DNA from: Hippea alviniae EP5-r
GTDB lineage: Bacteria > Campylobacterota_A > Desulfurellia > Desulfurellales > Hippeaceae
Assembly: GCF_000420385.1 (NCBI RefSeq)
Contig: NZ_ATUV01000002.1
Span: forward strand, 124,001 to 188,000
DNA length: 64,000 nt
Reading direction: 5' to 3'
The translations under genes were made by a program, and so were the position numbers. Numbering within the stretch: the stretch's first letter is position 1; each line of letters opens with the position of its first letter. The notes under the pieces were generated by a model. The model saw only the letters and a list, made by a program, of their open reading frames with translations, searched no databases and was not told the origin of the DNA. Positions 16,021 through 25,126 of the stretch are shown piece after piece.

Positions 16021-17232
16021 TTACTTCGTCATATTACCAAGCATGTTATAGATTGGACTAATGAGCGCAAGGATGAAAAAGATAAACATAAGACCCAAAA
16101 ATCCTAAAACAATAGGCTCAAGCAGTTTACCTATAACTTCAACCATCGCCTGAACCTTATCGTAATACATCCTTGACAACCTGTCGAGCTGCTCATCCAT
16201 ATTCCCTGTCTCTTCACCAACCATCATCATTCTTATTGCAATCTTTTCAAACACATTTAAACCCTTCATAGATTCGGACAACTTCTCTCCTTCTCTTAAT
16301 TTATCGGACAGTTTGCCGACAGACTTTAGAAAATAGTCGTTTGTTATTGCGGATTCCATCGTCTCAAGAGACTCAGTAATCGTAACACCAGCAGCAGAGA
16401 GCAAAGCAAGGTATTGAAAATAAAACGCCATCTGGGAGTATCTGATTATCATACCAACAATGGGCATTCTCCAAAGTGTATAATGAACCCAATATCTAAA
16501 TTTCTTAATCTTAAGCAGAAACGGAAATGTAAAAATGACAGCTAAAATAACCACAACAAACACAAACCAGTAAGCTTCAAAGAAGTTGCTTATCCAGATA
16601 AGCATACGGGTAGCCAACGGTAACTTCATGCCTTCGGATGTAAAAAGCCCAACAAGTTTTGGTAATACATAGGCTATCCAAAAAATAAATGCTCCTATGA
16701 TAGAGAGAAGGCTAAATGTTGGATAGATAAGCGCCCTTTTGGTTGCAGACCTTATCTCTATTACTCTGTCAAGATAATCTGCCGCATCTTTTAGAGTTCT
16801 GTCTAACTCTCCTGATGCTTCGCCTATTTTTGCCATAGATATGACAATCTTAGGAAAAAAGCCTATCTCTTCCATTGCACTTGAAAGACTGTAGCCTTCG
16901 TCAAGCATCTTAAGCATTTTAAATGCTGCATATTTTATAGCCTTATTTGTAGCACCTTCGCCTAAATCCTTAAGGGCATATTGAATTGATACTCCGCTTT
17001 CCAAATATACGGATACCCCCCTTATAAACTCGGATATATCTTTAAGCTTTGGCTTACCTATTACTATCGATTTATAAATACTTTCAAGAACTGACGGGAC
17101 TTCAAAAACCTTATATAATGTTCCACCTATTGTATCTATATGTTCATACAACGCTTCTATAGACTCAAACTCGTCAGACTCCTTACGGATTTCTCCTTCT
17201 TTGGTTATGAAAGAGTATATGAATAGAGCCAT
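16021..17232 (-). CDS. mshG: Pilus inner-membrane platform protein (GspF/MshG)
   Basis: 403 residues with the duplicated GspF domain: each half ends in hydrophobic segments (about 168-190, 216-240 and 375-397), and the conserved G-E-x-S/T-G motifs are seen as IGEASGELDRTL and VGEETGNMDEQLDRL. It anchors the assembly ATPase to the inner membrane. It follows the ATPase gene by two bases, as usual for the GspE-GspF pair. Confidence 0.9.
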   Translation of the reverse strand: MALFIYSFITKEGEIRKESDEFESIEALYEHIDTIGGTLYKVFEVPSVLESIYKSIVIGKPKLKDISEFIRGVSVYLESGVSIQYALKDLGEGATNKAIKYAAFKMLKMLDEGYSLSSAMEEIGFFPKIVISMAKIGEASGELDRTLKDAADYLDRVIEIRSATKRALIYPTFSLLSIIGAFIFWIAYVLPKLVGLFTSEGMKLPLATRMLIWISNFFEAYWFVFVVVILAVIFTFPFLLKIKKFRYWVHYTLWRMPIVGMIIRYSQMAFYFQYLALLSAAGVTITESLETMESAITNDYFLKSVGKLSDKLREGEKLSESMKGLNVFEKIAIRMMMVGEETGNMDEQLDRLSRMYYDKVQAMVEVIGKLLEPIVLGFLGLMFIFFILALISPIYNMLGNMTK

Positions 17233-17234
17233 AC

Positions 17235-18863
17235 CTAAACGCCGAATACCCTTTTTACTTCTGCTATATCCGTTATGCCTTCTTTAACAAACCCAACGGC
17301 AGACTCTCTCATTGTTATCATACCCTTTTCGGAAAGATAGGACTTTATAGCCGCAATAGACGAACCATCAACTATCATCTCCTGAATCTTCTTATCAACA
17401 AGCATCACTTCGCCTGCTGCTATCCTGCCAACATACCCTGTAAATTTACAATGCTCACAACCCATATGCTGATAGGCTTCATCTATATCGATACCCAAAT
17501 ACTTCTTGTCTTCATCACTCAACTTCACCTTCTGTTTACAGAAAGGACAAAGCTTTCTAACAAGTCTTTGAGCTATAACAGCGGTAAGAGACGAAGATAG
17601 AAGAAAATTTCCTATACCCAAGTCCTTCAGTCTTGATATAGCACCTATAGCATCATTTGTGTGAAGTGTTGAAAGAACCAGATGTCCCGTCAATGCAGCT
17701 CTGATTGCAAGTGTTGCTGTCTCTTCATCCCTTATCTCACCAACCAGTATGACATCCGGGTCTTGTCTTAAGAATGAGCGAATAGCAGAAGCAAAGGTAA
17801 GATTAGCCTTTGGATTAACATTTACCTGATGAACAAGCGGAACTCTAAGCTCAACCGGGTCTTCTATTGTTAACACATTGCGTTCCATTGTGTTTATATG
17901 TCTAAGTAGAGAGTAAAGCGTTGTTGTTTTACCTGCACCTGTCGGTCCTGTGGCTAAGATAATACCAAACGGTGCATTTATAGCCTTTTGGACAATTTCA
18001 AGCTGTTTATCCGAAAAACCTATCTGATTAAGCGTTATAAGTCTTGATGCTCCACCAAGTATCCTTATAACCAGATTCTCGCCATGAATGGAAGGGACAG
18101 TTGATACTCTAAAATTAAACTTCTCATGCAGAAACTCATAGTCCATAGCTCCATCTTGCGGAATATTTGTTGTTGCTATATCCATTCCGCTTCTTACCTT
18201 AATCGTTGAGATAATTCTGGAATGGACAGACGCTGGCAAGCTATGAAACAGATGCAAAACACCGTCTATACGATACGATACAAGAGTAACTTCCTTTAGC
18301 GGGTTTATATGCATATCACTTGCACCCTTGTCTATTGCATCTTCTATTAAAAGATTGGCTAAATTCTCAACGGATATCTCATTACCTTTAAGAAGCTGCT
18401 CTACATTCTCTTTTATAGTCTCATCGATAGGATTTTCAGCTAAATAATAGAAACGCTCAACCTTTTTTGCAAGCTCAGAAGCAGGTGCAACCTTAAAAAC
18501 TATCTCTCCACGAAAAAACCTTTTTATAGTCGCCTTTAATCTCTCATCGTAAGGGTCTGGTATTGCAACAATGAGCCTATTTTCGTCTATCTCTATGGGC
18601 AAAATGTTGTTCTGGATAGAGAAGCTCTTTGGAATCAACTTAAGTGCATCGAGTGTTGGATTTAATGTTTTTAGGTCGATAAACTCAAAACCCGACTGTT
18701 TTGCTAAAACCTGAGCTACTTCATAATCCGTAACAAAACCCAAAGTAAGCAGAACATCACCCAATCTCTTCTTTAAAGCCTTCTGAACAGATATTGCATA
18801 CTGTATATGCTCTTCGGTTACTATTCCATACTCTTTGAGAAGTTGGCCTATAGGCTTTGCCAT
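17235..18863 (-). CDS. mshE: Pilus assembly ATPase with MshEN-type c-di-GMP domain (GspE/MshE)
   Basis: Cytoplasmic hexameric ATPase that powers pilus extension. Residues 3-26 and 32-55 form two tandem copies of the MshEN pattern (second copy RLGDVLLTLG ... VAQVLAKQ), known to bind cyclic di-GMP in MshE; the first copy starts KPIG instead of RLG. The core has Walker A GPTGAGKTT (306-314), the Asp box, Walker B VILVGEIRDEE (371-381) and a zinc site at C439, C442, C469, C472. 542 residues is normal. Start ATG overlaps the upstream gene by 16 bases. Confidence 0.92.
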   Translation of the reverse strand: MAKPIGQLLKEYGIVTEEHIQYAISVQKALKKRLGDVLLTLGFVTDYEVAQVLAKQSGFEFIDLKTLNPTLDALKLIPKSFSIQNNILPIEIDENRLIVAIPDPYDERLKATIKRFFRGEIVFKVAPASELAKKVERFYYLAENPIDETIKENVEQLLKGNEISVENLANLLIEDAIDKGASDMHINPLKEVTLVSYRIDGVLHLFHSLPASVHSRIISTIKVRSGMDIATTNIPQDGAMDYEFLHEKFNFRVSTVPSIHGENLVIRILGGASRLITLNQIGFSDKQLEIVQKAINAPFGIILATGPTGAGKTTTLYSLLRHINTMERNVLTIEDPVELRVPLVHQVNVNPKANLTFASAIRSFLRQDPDVILVGEIRDEETATLAIRAALTGHLVLSTLHTNDAIGAISRLKDLGIGNFLLSSSLTAVIAQRLVRKLCPFCKQKVKLSDEDKKYLGIDIDEAYQHMGCEHCKFTGYVGRIAAGEVMLVDKKIQEMIVDGSSIAAIKSYLSEKGMITMRESAVGFVKEGITDIAEVKRVFGV

Positions 18864-20146
18864 TTAACTCTCCCTTTTATCTCAAATTGAGTATAAAGAG
18901 TTGCGCCACTGTTGCTCTTGTCGTATTCAAACCTGCTATCCTTCGGTTTAACCTTCTCTGATAAGCTTTTCACAAACTCCTTAGCTGAAGACTTGGCTTC
19001 AACATAACTGCCCTTTATCTTCAGTTTCAACCTAACAGTAAAACCCGAGAGATTCTGCTGATATGCAGGCTGTTGAGATTCCGATTCGGGATTGAAAGAA
19101 GGGCTCTCTTCTGTGTCTCCTTGATTGTTTAGCCCACTTCTTTTTATATCAAGCATAACTATAACGCTATTTGAAGGCACAATCCTGGTTATCCAGCTCA
19201 AAAAACCGCCTAAATCAAGCTCATTTTCTTCTTCGTTTACAAACTGGTATATTTTATTTAAAGCTTCAATTTCATCCTGAGACGGCATATGTGTGTTTAT
19301 GTATGCTATCTTTGAGTTAAGCAAATCACTTTTCCTTTTAAATTCTGCAAGAAGCTTTGAGTATTTAGTATAATCCACATACGAAAGTGTAGAAAGTATA
19401 ACAAAAATGATAACAGAAAAACCAAGCGAGAGTCTTGCCAACTCATAAGAGATAACACTGCCCACATAATCAGCCGGCAAAAAATCACACTCTTTATCAG
19501 GATAAAGCAATCCTTCAAGATGAGCCAAAGGGTGATTTTTCTGATTAAACAGAATCTCATCTTCTGCATATGGCTCAATCTCTTCTGATACATAGGAACT
19601 TATACTCTTGTTCACTATAAAATTATCATCTATCGTCAAATTTATCTGAAAATCATCTTTTACCCATACAACGCTCTTCACCTTTTCATTTAACCTTTTT
19701 GCAAGATTAAACAGAGCAACTTCCACAGGCAAAAGATACTCAACAATAAAAGTCTCTTTCAGCTTATCTATAAACTTCAAGTCATCTTCAGGAATAGCAC
19801 AAACACCTACAAGATGCTGCTCTGCGGATTTTAATATCTTGGATTTAAAAACAAACGAATCAACAAATATAGCCTGGTCGTTTATATACTTTCTAACTGC
19901 TAAATTTATAAACTTTTTTGATTTTACCCTTACGGTTGTCTTATCAAAATAGCTAAGCTCTGTTAAAAATGAGATACGGGCATACTTAATCTTCTCATCT
20001 TTTGCAATCTGTTTTAGCTCTTCGAATGTGCAGCTACTACTTTTCACCAAATCACTGCCAACCGCAATAGCATACTCAACAGTATCAAAGGAAGGGCGTA
20101 TAAACAGCAGAAGTGTCTTTTTTTTACCAAGATTTAGCCTAAACAT
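18848..20146 (-). CDS. Fused PilM/PilN-like (GspL-like) pilus assembly protein
   Basis: About 432 residues. The first half (to about 230) looks like the cytoplasmic actin-like part of PilM/MshI. A single membrane helix near 240-260 (LSLGFSVIIFVILSTLSY) is followed by a coiled coil and a periplasmic ferredoxin-like domain as in PilN, so one protein covers what are two genes in many systems, like GspL in type II secretion. I favour the ATG at 20146; a TTG three codons upstream is also possible, and neither has a convincing ribosome site. First gene of the pilus group, 21 bases after the ATPase gene. Confidence 0.62.
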   Translation of the reverse strand: MFRLNLGKKKTLLLFIRPSFDTVEYAIAVGSDLVKSSSCTFEELKQIAKDEKIKYARISFLTELSYFDKTTVRVKSKKFINLAVRKYINDQAIFVDSFVFKSKILKSAEQHLVGVCAIPEDDLKFIDKLKETFIVEYLLPVEVALFNLAKRLNEKVKSVVWVKDDFQINLTIDDNFIVNKSISSYVSEEIEPYAEDEILFNQKNHPLAHLEGLLYPDKECDFLPADYVGSVISYELARLSLGFSVIIFVILSTLSYVDYTKYSKLLAEFKRKSDLLNSKIAYINTHMPSQDEIEALNKIYQFVNEEENELDLGGFLSWITRIVPSNSVIVMLDIKRSGLNNQGDTEESPSFNPESESQQPAYQQNLSGFTVRLKLKIKGSYVEAKSSAKEFVKSLSEKVKPKDSRFEYDKSNSGATLYTQFEIKGRVKWQSL

Positions 20147-20167
20147 AACGCTCAACTAATAGCAAAA

Positions 20168-21259
20168 TCAATTCCTGTATGACAACCTCTCCATACCTTT
20201 CTCATAAATCCTGCTATTTCCTTTAACTTCTAATGTAAGTGGGTCAAAGAAGAGAATCTCTTTTTCTGCCCATTTGGAGATAACTTTGATAAGCTCATGT
20301 TTGTTTGGAGAGTTATCTTTTAAAATAAACTTGCCATCTTTAATTATTATCTTTGCAACTTCTCTAAATATCTTCTCTTCTTCTTGACTATTTTCTCTTG
20401 CTAAGAAGTCAACCATCTCAGTATAAGCCAAAAACGCCCTATGCTCTAAATACTCTTTCAATGTCTTAAACTCTTTCTTCTCAAACATCATTCTTTGTAT
20501 ATCAGGAATACAACCACCAAGATAGTCATAGATGAGATTTATCTCTTCTTCTGTGTATCCTTCAGAACTCAACCACTCTACAACTATACTCTTATCAAGA
20601 TGGTCAACCTTGAAGAATTTACTTGTCTTCTTCAATTTTGCATCATTATAAATCCTATCTATAAACACAGTGTTTGAGCTTAGGATAACAACATGAGACA
20701 GATGTGTCTCTTTTGTTAAAGAGACACAGAAGTTTAGGAACTCTTTGAGTAGTTCTCTATCTCCATTTATGTATATATCTTCAAGTGTTTGGATTTCGTC
20801 TATGATGATTATAGGTTGTCTGTTTTTCTTTGTTCTGTTTTGTATCTCTTCCATTAGAACTTTGAATAAGTCTTTCTCTTTGTTTTTTACTTCATTTAGC
20901 AGTTCTGCTTTTATGTTGAATACTCCAATATTGAAGCTTGCTGAGAGTTTCTCTTCTTTCTTGCCTTTGTCATCTTTCTCTGGTGTTAGTATTGCTTCTA
21001 TAAAACTTGAGTAATTGCTTATTAGATATCTTCTTAAGTTTATATACTTCACCCACCAATTACCTTTGGGTTTTAAGTTCTCAAAATCTTCAAATAACTC
21101 TTTTTCAACAACATACTCAATGAGTGTTGTTTTGCCTGAAGATTTTGGGCCATAAACCCAAAGTATTAACTCTGGTAATTGATTGAACCAATCAAGGAAG
21201 AAGTTTATCTCTTTATCTCTGTCTATGAGTTTTTTGTTTCTGAAGATACGGGTTTTCAT
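20168..21259 (-). CDS. Archaeal-type P-loop ATPase (ATPase_2 family)
   Basis: 363 residues. Walker A is VYGPKSSGKTTLIEYVV (about residues 35-51) and Walker B PIIIIDEIQTLEDI; a following VILSSNTVFIDRI segment resembles the sensor strand. The C-terminal third looks like a winged-helix tail. Such ATPases are common in archaea and in thermophilic bacteria and their role is mostly unknown; many occur in several copies or near mobile regions, but I see no ends of an element here. It lies between the LuxC fusion (26 bases) and the pilus operon (21 bases), with AAAGGAG before ATG. Function not assigned. Confidence 0.75.
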   Translation of the reverse strand: MKTRIFRNKKLIDRDKEINFFLDWFNQLPELILWVYGPKSSGKTTLIEYVVEKELFEDFENLKPKGNWWVKYINLRRYLISNYSSFIEAILTPEKDDKGKKEEKLSASFNIGVFNIKAELLNEVKNKEKDLFKVLMEEIQNRTKKNRQPIIIIDEIQTLEDIYINGDRELLKEFLNFCVSLTKETHLSHVVILSSNTVFIDRIYNDAKLKKTSKFFKVDHLDKSIVVEWLSSEGYTEEEINLIYDYLGGCIPDIQRMMFEKKEFKTLKEYLEHRAFLAYTEMVDFLARENSQEEEKIFREVAKIIIKDGKFILKDNSPNKHELIKVISKWAEKEILFFDPLTLEVKGNSRIYEKGMERLSYRN

Positions 21260-21285
21260 GGGTTGCTCCTTTTTTGGCTATACCT

Positions 21286-23985
21286 TTATACCTTTCTTTT
21301 GTCAACTATTAACCTAATCTTGCCTGTTCTTGGATTGCGCTCTATAGAATTGGGTGGAACAATTTTAACCACCACATCGTTTATAAAGCCTTTATTGTGA
21401 AGTATCCTTAACTCCTTTGAATTTTCATATATTATTTTTCTTAACATTTCTTCCCTTTTTTTATCATAAGGTTTTTCGTCAACAGTTTCAACAATAACCT
21501 TGAGTGTATCTTTTCTGTTTTCAACTTCTGCAATTATTTGGAAGTGTTTACTCAATCCTTCAACTTGAGATATAGATTTTGAGATAACTTCTGGATGTAT
21601 ATTTCCACCGCCTATTATCAGGACATCATCACTTCTGCCTAAAAGTTCAAATACTTTAGTCTTTCTGCCGCAAGCGCATTCTCTTTCAACCCATCTTCCC
21701 AAATCTCCAACTTCATACCTTATCGTTGGCATAAGCTTTCTGTGTAAGTTTGTTACAACTATCCTGCCTATTTCACCTGGTTTGCACGGCTCATTGTTCT
21801 CATTTAAAATCTCAACATAGTGCAAATCTTCGTGAACATGATGCAGTCCGCCGCTCTGATGTTCGCACTGATAGCCTATAGCACCAGTATCGTTTGTTGT
21901 ATAACCAGTTGAGGCAAATTTCTTAACTTTCAAGACATCTCTTATATACTCTCTTGCTTCAGAGAACAGATGCTCACCACCCGTTACAACTTTATCAATT
22001 GTCAAATTGACACCGTTCTTATCAACATACTCGGCTATGGATATTGCAAGGGAAGGAATCGTGATAAAACCGTTAGCTTTAAATAGAATCAGCGTATTTA
22101 CTATGTCCTTTACATCAAAGTTTCCGCCCATAGGCAAAATTCGGCATCCAACTACTTCAAGTGCCATGTTGTAAGAAACAAACGATGCCCACATGTTTCC
22201 CGCAAATAGAAGATTAGCAACTACGTCATTCTCATCAAATATAGACAATCTCAGGCCCTTTCCCAACTTTAGAGCATTAAACCACTGCTCTTGAAATGTC
22301 CTATATACAACCTTTGGAGTTCCCGTCGTTCCACCGCTTGAGAACACATAACCCGAAGCATGATTATCCGTCAAAAGACCGTCTCCAGCAGGTGGCAGAT
22401 ACTTTTTGTAATCACTTCCCGTAAGAAGCGGCAATTTTCTAAAATCGTCAAAACTGTTAATCTCATCTATATCTTTGTATCTTTCTGCAAACAAAGGAGA
22501 ATGCTCTTTTGCATATTTCACTATTTTCTTTAGCCTTTCAAGTGTTAGTTTGTCTCTTTCTTCTTGGTCTAAAAAGTCAAAATAGTCGCTTTCTGGGTCG
22601 TATTTATGGTTAGGAACAACAATATCCCACTCAGACTCAACATCATTCCTTGCAAGCGATATCCACTTAACAAGCTCAGATAATCCTTTTGTTCCGTCGT
22701 GTGGAGTGCCATGTTTTCTTGCAGACATTCTGCCGGCTTCTGTAAACCTATCAGCACCAACACTTCCAAGCTCATTTGCCAGCCTTTTGGCTGTATCATC
22801 TTCTGCAACAACGGCCACAGACTGCAGGTATTCACCCATCGGTTTTACTATTTCAACAACATCGAATATGTTATCCACTGCTTTTACAAACAGTGTCCTA
22901 TTCTGACACGATATTTGAAACTCCTTACTGTTCTGATAAACAACTGTAGAAAGGCCTTTGCTTCCAACTCTAAGATCTGATTTGCCCATAGCCTTTTCAA
23001 CCTTCGCAAGCTCTCTAACCTTATTTATCTCCACCGCTTCATCATCATAGACTTCACCCTGTGGCAGGATATCAGCCCAATAGTCGAAGTATTCTGCTAT
23101 CTTCTCAAATAGGGCTTTGGCATTTTCTTCTTTTTCAACATAAACAACATGCGGAGAAGAGCATGCAGACTGCTCCCACATCAGAGCATCTTTGGCTATA
23201 AGTTTGGCTATTTTATCTATCCCTTCCCTTTTGAGTCTTCTATCTTCAACAACGACAAAGCTGTATTTTGGCCCATATTCAACGAGTTTTGTATGAAGCC
23301 CTAAATCCTTTCTATAGCTTTCAACCGTCTCTCTACCACCATAGACAACGATGAAGTCTGCAAGCTGCTTTAGAGGTTTCTCCAAGCGCTCATCTCCACC
23401 CTTCCAATGAATCAAAGCCATAGCCTTATGTAAAATGCCCGTATGGTCGTTTTCTTTGAAGCTTTTGGCAAATAGAACGGGAAATACAGGGTCAACTGTT
23501 GACATCTTCATTATATTGACATTCTTCGTCATTATACCCTGAATTAGGCTATCGACACCACCAACAAATACATTACCTGCTGAGACATGAACAACTATCC
23601 CTTTCGGTTTTGCCATAATATAGCCTTTAAAAACCGGATGATATACCCAATCGTCAAGATACTTATCATCACCCAAATCACATACCAGTCTGGTTTTTAA
23701 ATTCTCCTTCTTCATCATTGAGCACATAGTTTTTATGCCTTCTGCAACCATCGGCTCTGAAAAACCAACAAGAGATGGCAATCTCTTTAGTGCTTCTTTT
23801 CTATAGGGATACTCATCATCAAGCCATAACTCAGAGAGCTTATCCAAAACAGTCATAATATCTTTCATTGGGATTTTCTCTATCTCTTTTTTCAATTTTT
23901 CTGCTTCATCGAGAATCCCATAAATTTCCTTAGGCTCAAGATAAGAGCTCAGCTCCTTTATCTTTCCAAAAACATATATCTCCAT
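21286..23985 (-). CDS. LuxC-like acyl-CoA reductase fused to a PaaK-like adenylate-forming domain
   Basis: 899 residues, two complete enzymes in one chain. Residues 1 to about 460 are a LuxC-type acyl reductase with the thiol-ester cysteine in EQSACSSPHVV (C275) and the MAKPKGIVVHVSAGNVFVGG nucleotide-site segment. Residues about 470-899 are a phenylacetate-CoA-ligase-like domain with the phosphate loop SSGGTTGTPK (549-558), a metal-site pair in ECACG, the GRSDD hinge (783-787) and a C-terminal RNPRTGKIR. Known LuxC reduces activated fatty acid to aldehyde; here activation and reduction seem joined. Substrate unknown. LuxE is next to it, and no luciferase gene is nearby. Confidence 0.85.
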   Translation of the reverse strand: MEIYVFGKIKELSSYLEPKEIYGILDEAEKLKKEIEKIPMKDIMTVLDKLSELWLDDEYPYRKEALKRLPSLVGFSEPMVAEGIKTMCSMMKKENLKTRLVCDLGDDKYLDDWVYHPVFKGYIMAKPKGIVVHVSAGNVFVGGVDSLIQGIMTKNVNIMKMSTVDPVFPVLFAKSFKENDHTGILHKAMALIHWKGGDERLEKPLKQLADFIVVYGGRETVESYRKDLGLHTKLVEYGPKYSFVVVEDRRLKREGIDKIAKLIAKDALMWEQSACSSPHVVYVEKEENAKALFEKIAEYFDYWADILPQGEVYDDEAVEINKVRELAKVEKAMGKSDLRVGSKGLSTVVYQNSKEFQISCQNRTLFVKAVDNIFDVVEIVKPMGEYLQSVAVVAEDDTAKRLANELGSVGADRFTEAGRMSARKHGTPHDGTKGLSELVKWISLARNDVESEWDIVVPNHKYDPESDYFDFLDQEERDKLTLERLKKIVKYAKEHSPLFAERYKDIDEINSFDDFRKLPLLTGSDYKKYLPPAGDGLLTDNHASGYVFSSGGTTGTPKVVYRTFQEQWFNALKLGKGLRLSIFDENDVVANLLFAGNMWASFVSYNMALEVVGCRILPMGGNFDVKDIVNTLILFKANGFITIPSLAISIAEYVDKNGVNLTIDKVVTGGEHLFSEAREYIRDVLKVKKFASTGYTTNDTGAIGYQCEHQSGGLHHVHEDLHYVEILNENNEPCKPGEIGRIVVTNLHRKLMPTIRYEVGDLGRWVERECACGRKTKVFELLGRSDDVLIIGGGNIHPEVISKSISQVEGLSKHFQIIAEVENRKDTLKVIVETVDEKPYDKKREEMLRKIIYENSKELRILHNKGFINDVVVKIVPPNSIERNPRTGKIRLIVDKRKV

Positions 23986-23997
23986 TGTTTGCCTCCC

Positions 23998-25116
23998 CTA
24001 TGATTGGAGTAATTCGGCTGCCGTTATAGCGCAACCTTTATGTTTCTTTTTGCCAGCCCTTCCCAAAAGCTCTATGTAAGGCGTCTCTATTCCGCAATCG
24101 CAATCATCTTTCAGCATACCATAATCGGTTGAAAGAACGGATATTGTCGGTTGGGCAAGATTGTAAGGCGATAAAAACTGCAAAAGCCCTTTCTGGTTAT
24201 ATCCCAAAAATTCAAGTGTGCCTGGCTTTCTTACAAAAATTTTAGCATAGACAGGCACATGAAAATGCCCTTTAGGACAGGTTATATACGGGACACCATG
24301 TTCAACAAAGCCGTAAATGTCTCTAAAACCATCTTTTGGAATACCCAAAACTTCTGATACTTCATCTTTAAACCTATCAAACGGTATGCTTTTTTCTTGT
24401 TTATCTTTCCATCCGCCACCCGTTATAACCATGCTTTCTTTGTGATTAAAATTGAAATAGAGGTTTCTCTTTTTGAGCTCTAAAATTGTCTCATGAATAA
24501 ATGCGGGAAAACCAACAATTCTCAAAGGCGTATTCTTATCTTCTGCATACTCCTTTAGCTTTTCTATAACGCCTTCCATATCAAAGAATGCAGCACCATC
24601 CTTACCTTTGTGGATGGCAAAAAACTTGTTCTTTGCAGGTGTAAAGCTGGCATAAGTGATGTGAGTGTTTGCTGCACCCTTATTGCCCTTTGTATCGGGA
24701 GAATAGCTAAAGACAATATAATTAGAAACTGTATCGCTTTTTATACCAACCCTTTCAACGAGTCTTTCTCTCATCGTGCTCTGCCTAATCTTAGAACCTT
24801 CATCCCAAAGTATGTGGCTTTTTTGGCCACTTGTGCCACTTGATGTAAACTCGTAGGCTATCTTCTCACTCGGCAAGCTTTTTAGCGTGTACCATTTAAG
24901 GACATTAACCATTATATGTGGAATGAGCTTTAAATCTTCTTCTTTTTTTAAAAGTGATGGACTTATGCCTTCGAACTCGCAAATCTTTCTGTAAATCTCA
25001 TTGTTTTCATAGTGAAACTCAAAGGCTTCTCTCATCGCTTGAAAGAATATCTCCCTACACTCCCTGCTAACACAATACGGGTCTTTTATCTCAAACAACT
25101 TATCAAGATACTCCAT
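23998..25116 (-). CDS. LuxE-like acyl-protein synthetase
   Basis: 372 residues, adenylate-forming family of LuxE, which activates a fatty acid and passes it to LuxC as an acyl thioester. Motifs: the phosphate loop FTSSGTSGQKS, VITGGGWKD, FRDIYGFVEHGVPY and YIELLGRAGKKKHKGC near the C-terminus. The ATG at 25116 follows AAGGAGG by six bases and is preferred to a TTG at 25146 that would overlap the previous gene. Its neighbour is the LuxC fusion. The substrate is not evident; the pairing suggests an acyl aldehyde or alcohol product. Confidence 0.85.
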   Translation of the reverse strand: MEYLDKLFEIKDPYCVSRECREIFFQAMREAFEFHYENNEIYRKICEFEGISPSLLKKEEDLKLIPHIMVNVLKWYTLKSLPSEKIAYEFTSSGTSGQKSHILWDEGSKIRQSTMRERLVERVGIKSDTVSNYIVFSYSPDTKGNKGAANTHITYASFTPAKNKFFAIHKGKDGAAFFDMEGVIEKLKEYAEDKNTPLRIVGFPAFIHETILELKKRNLYFNFNHKESMVITGGGWKDKQEKSIPFDRFKDEVSEVLGIPKDGFRDIYGFVEHGVPYITCPKGHFHVPVYAKIFVRKPGTLEFLGYNQKGLLQFLSPYNLAQPTISVLSTDYGMLKDDCDCGIETPYIELLGRAGKKKHKGCAITAAELLQS

Positions 25117-25126
25117 CTTTTCCTCC

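Noticed and set aside
20168-21259. ATPase as the MshM or GspA partner of the pilus
   Set aside because: Its Walker motifs and C-terminal region fit the archaeal ATPase_2 family, and the ExeA-type MshM is already encoded at 14457-15347.
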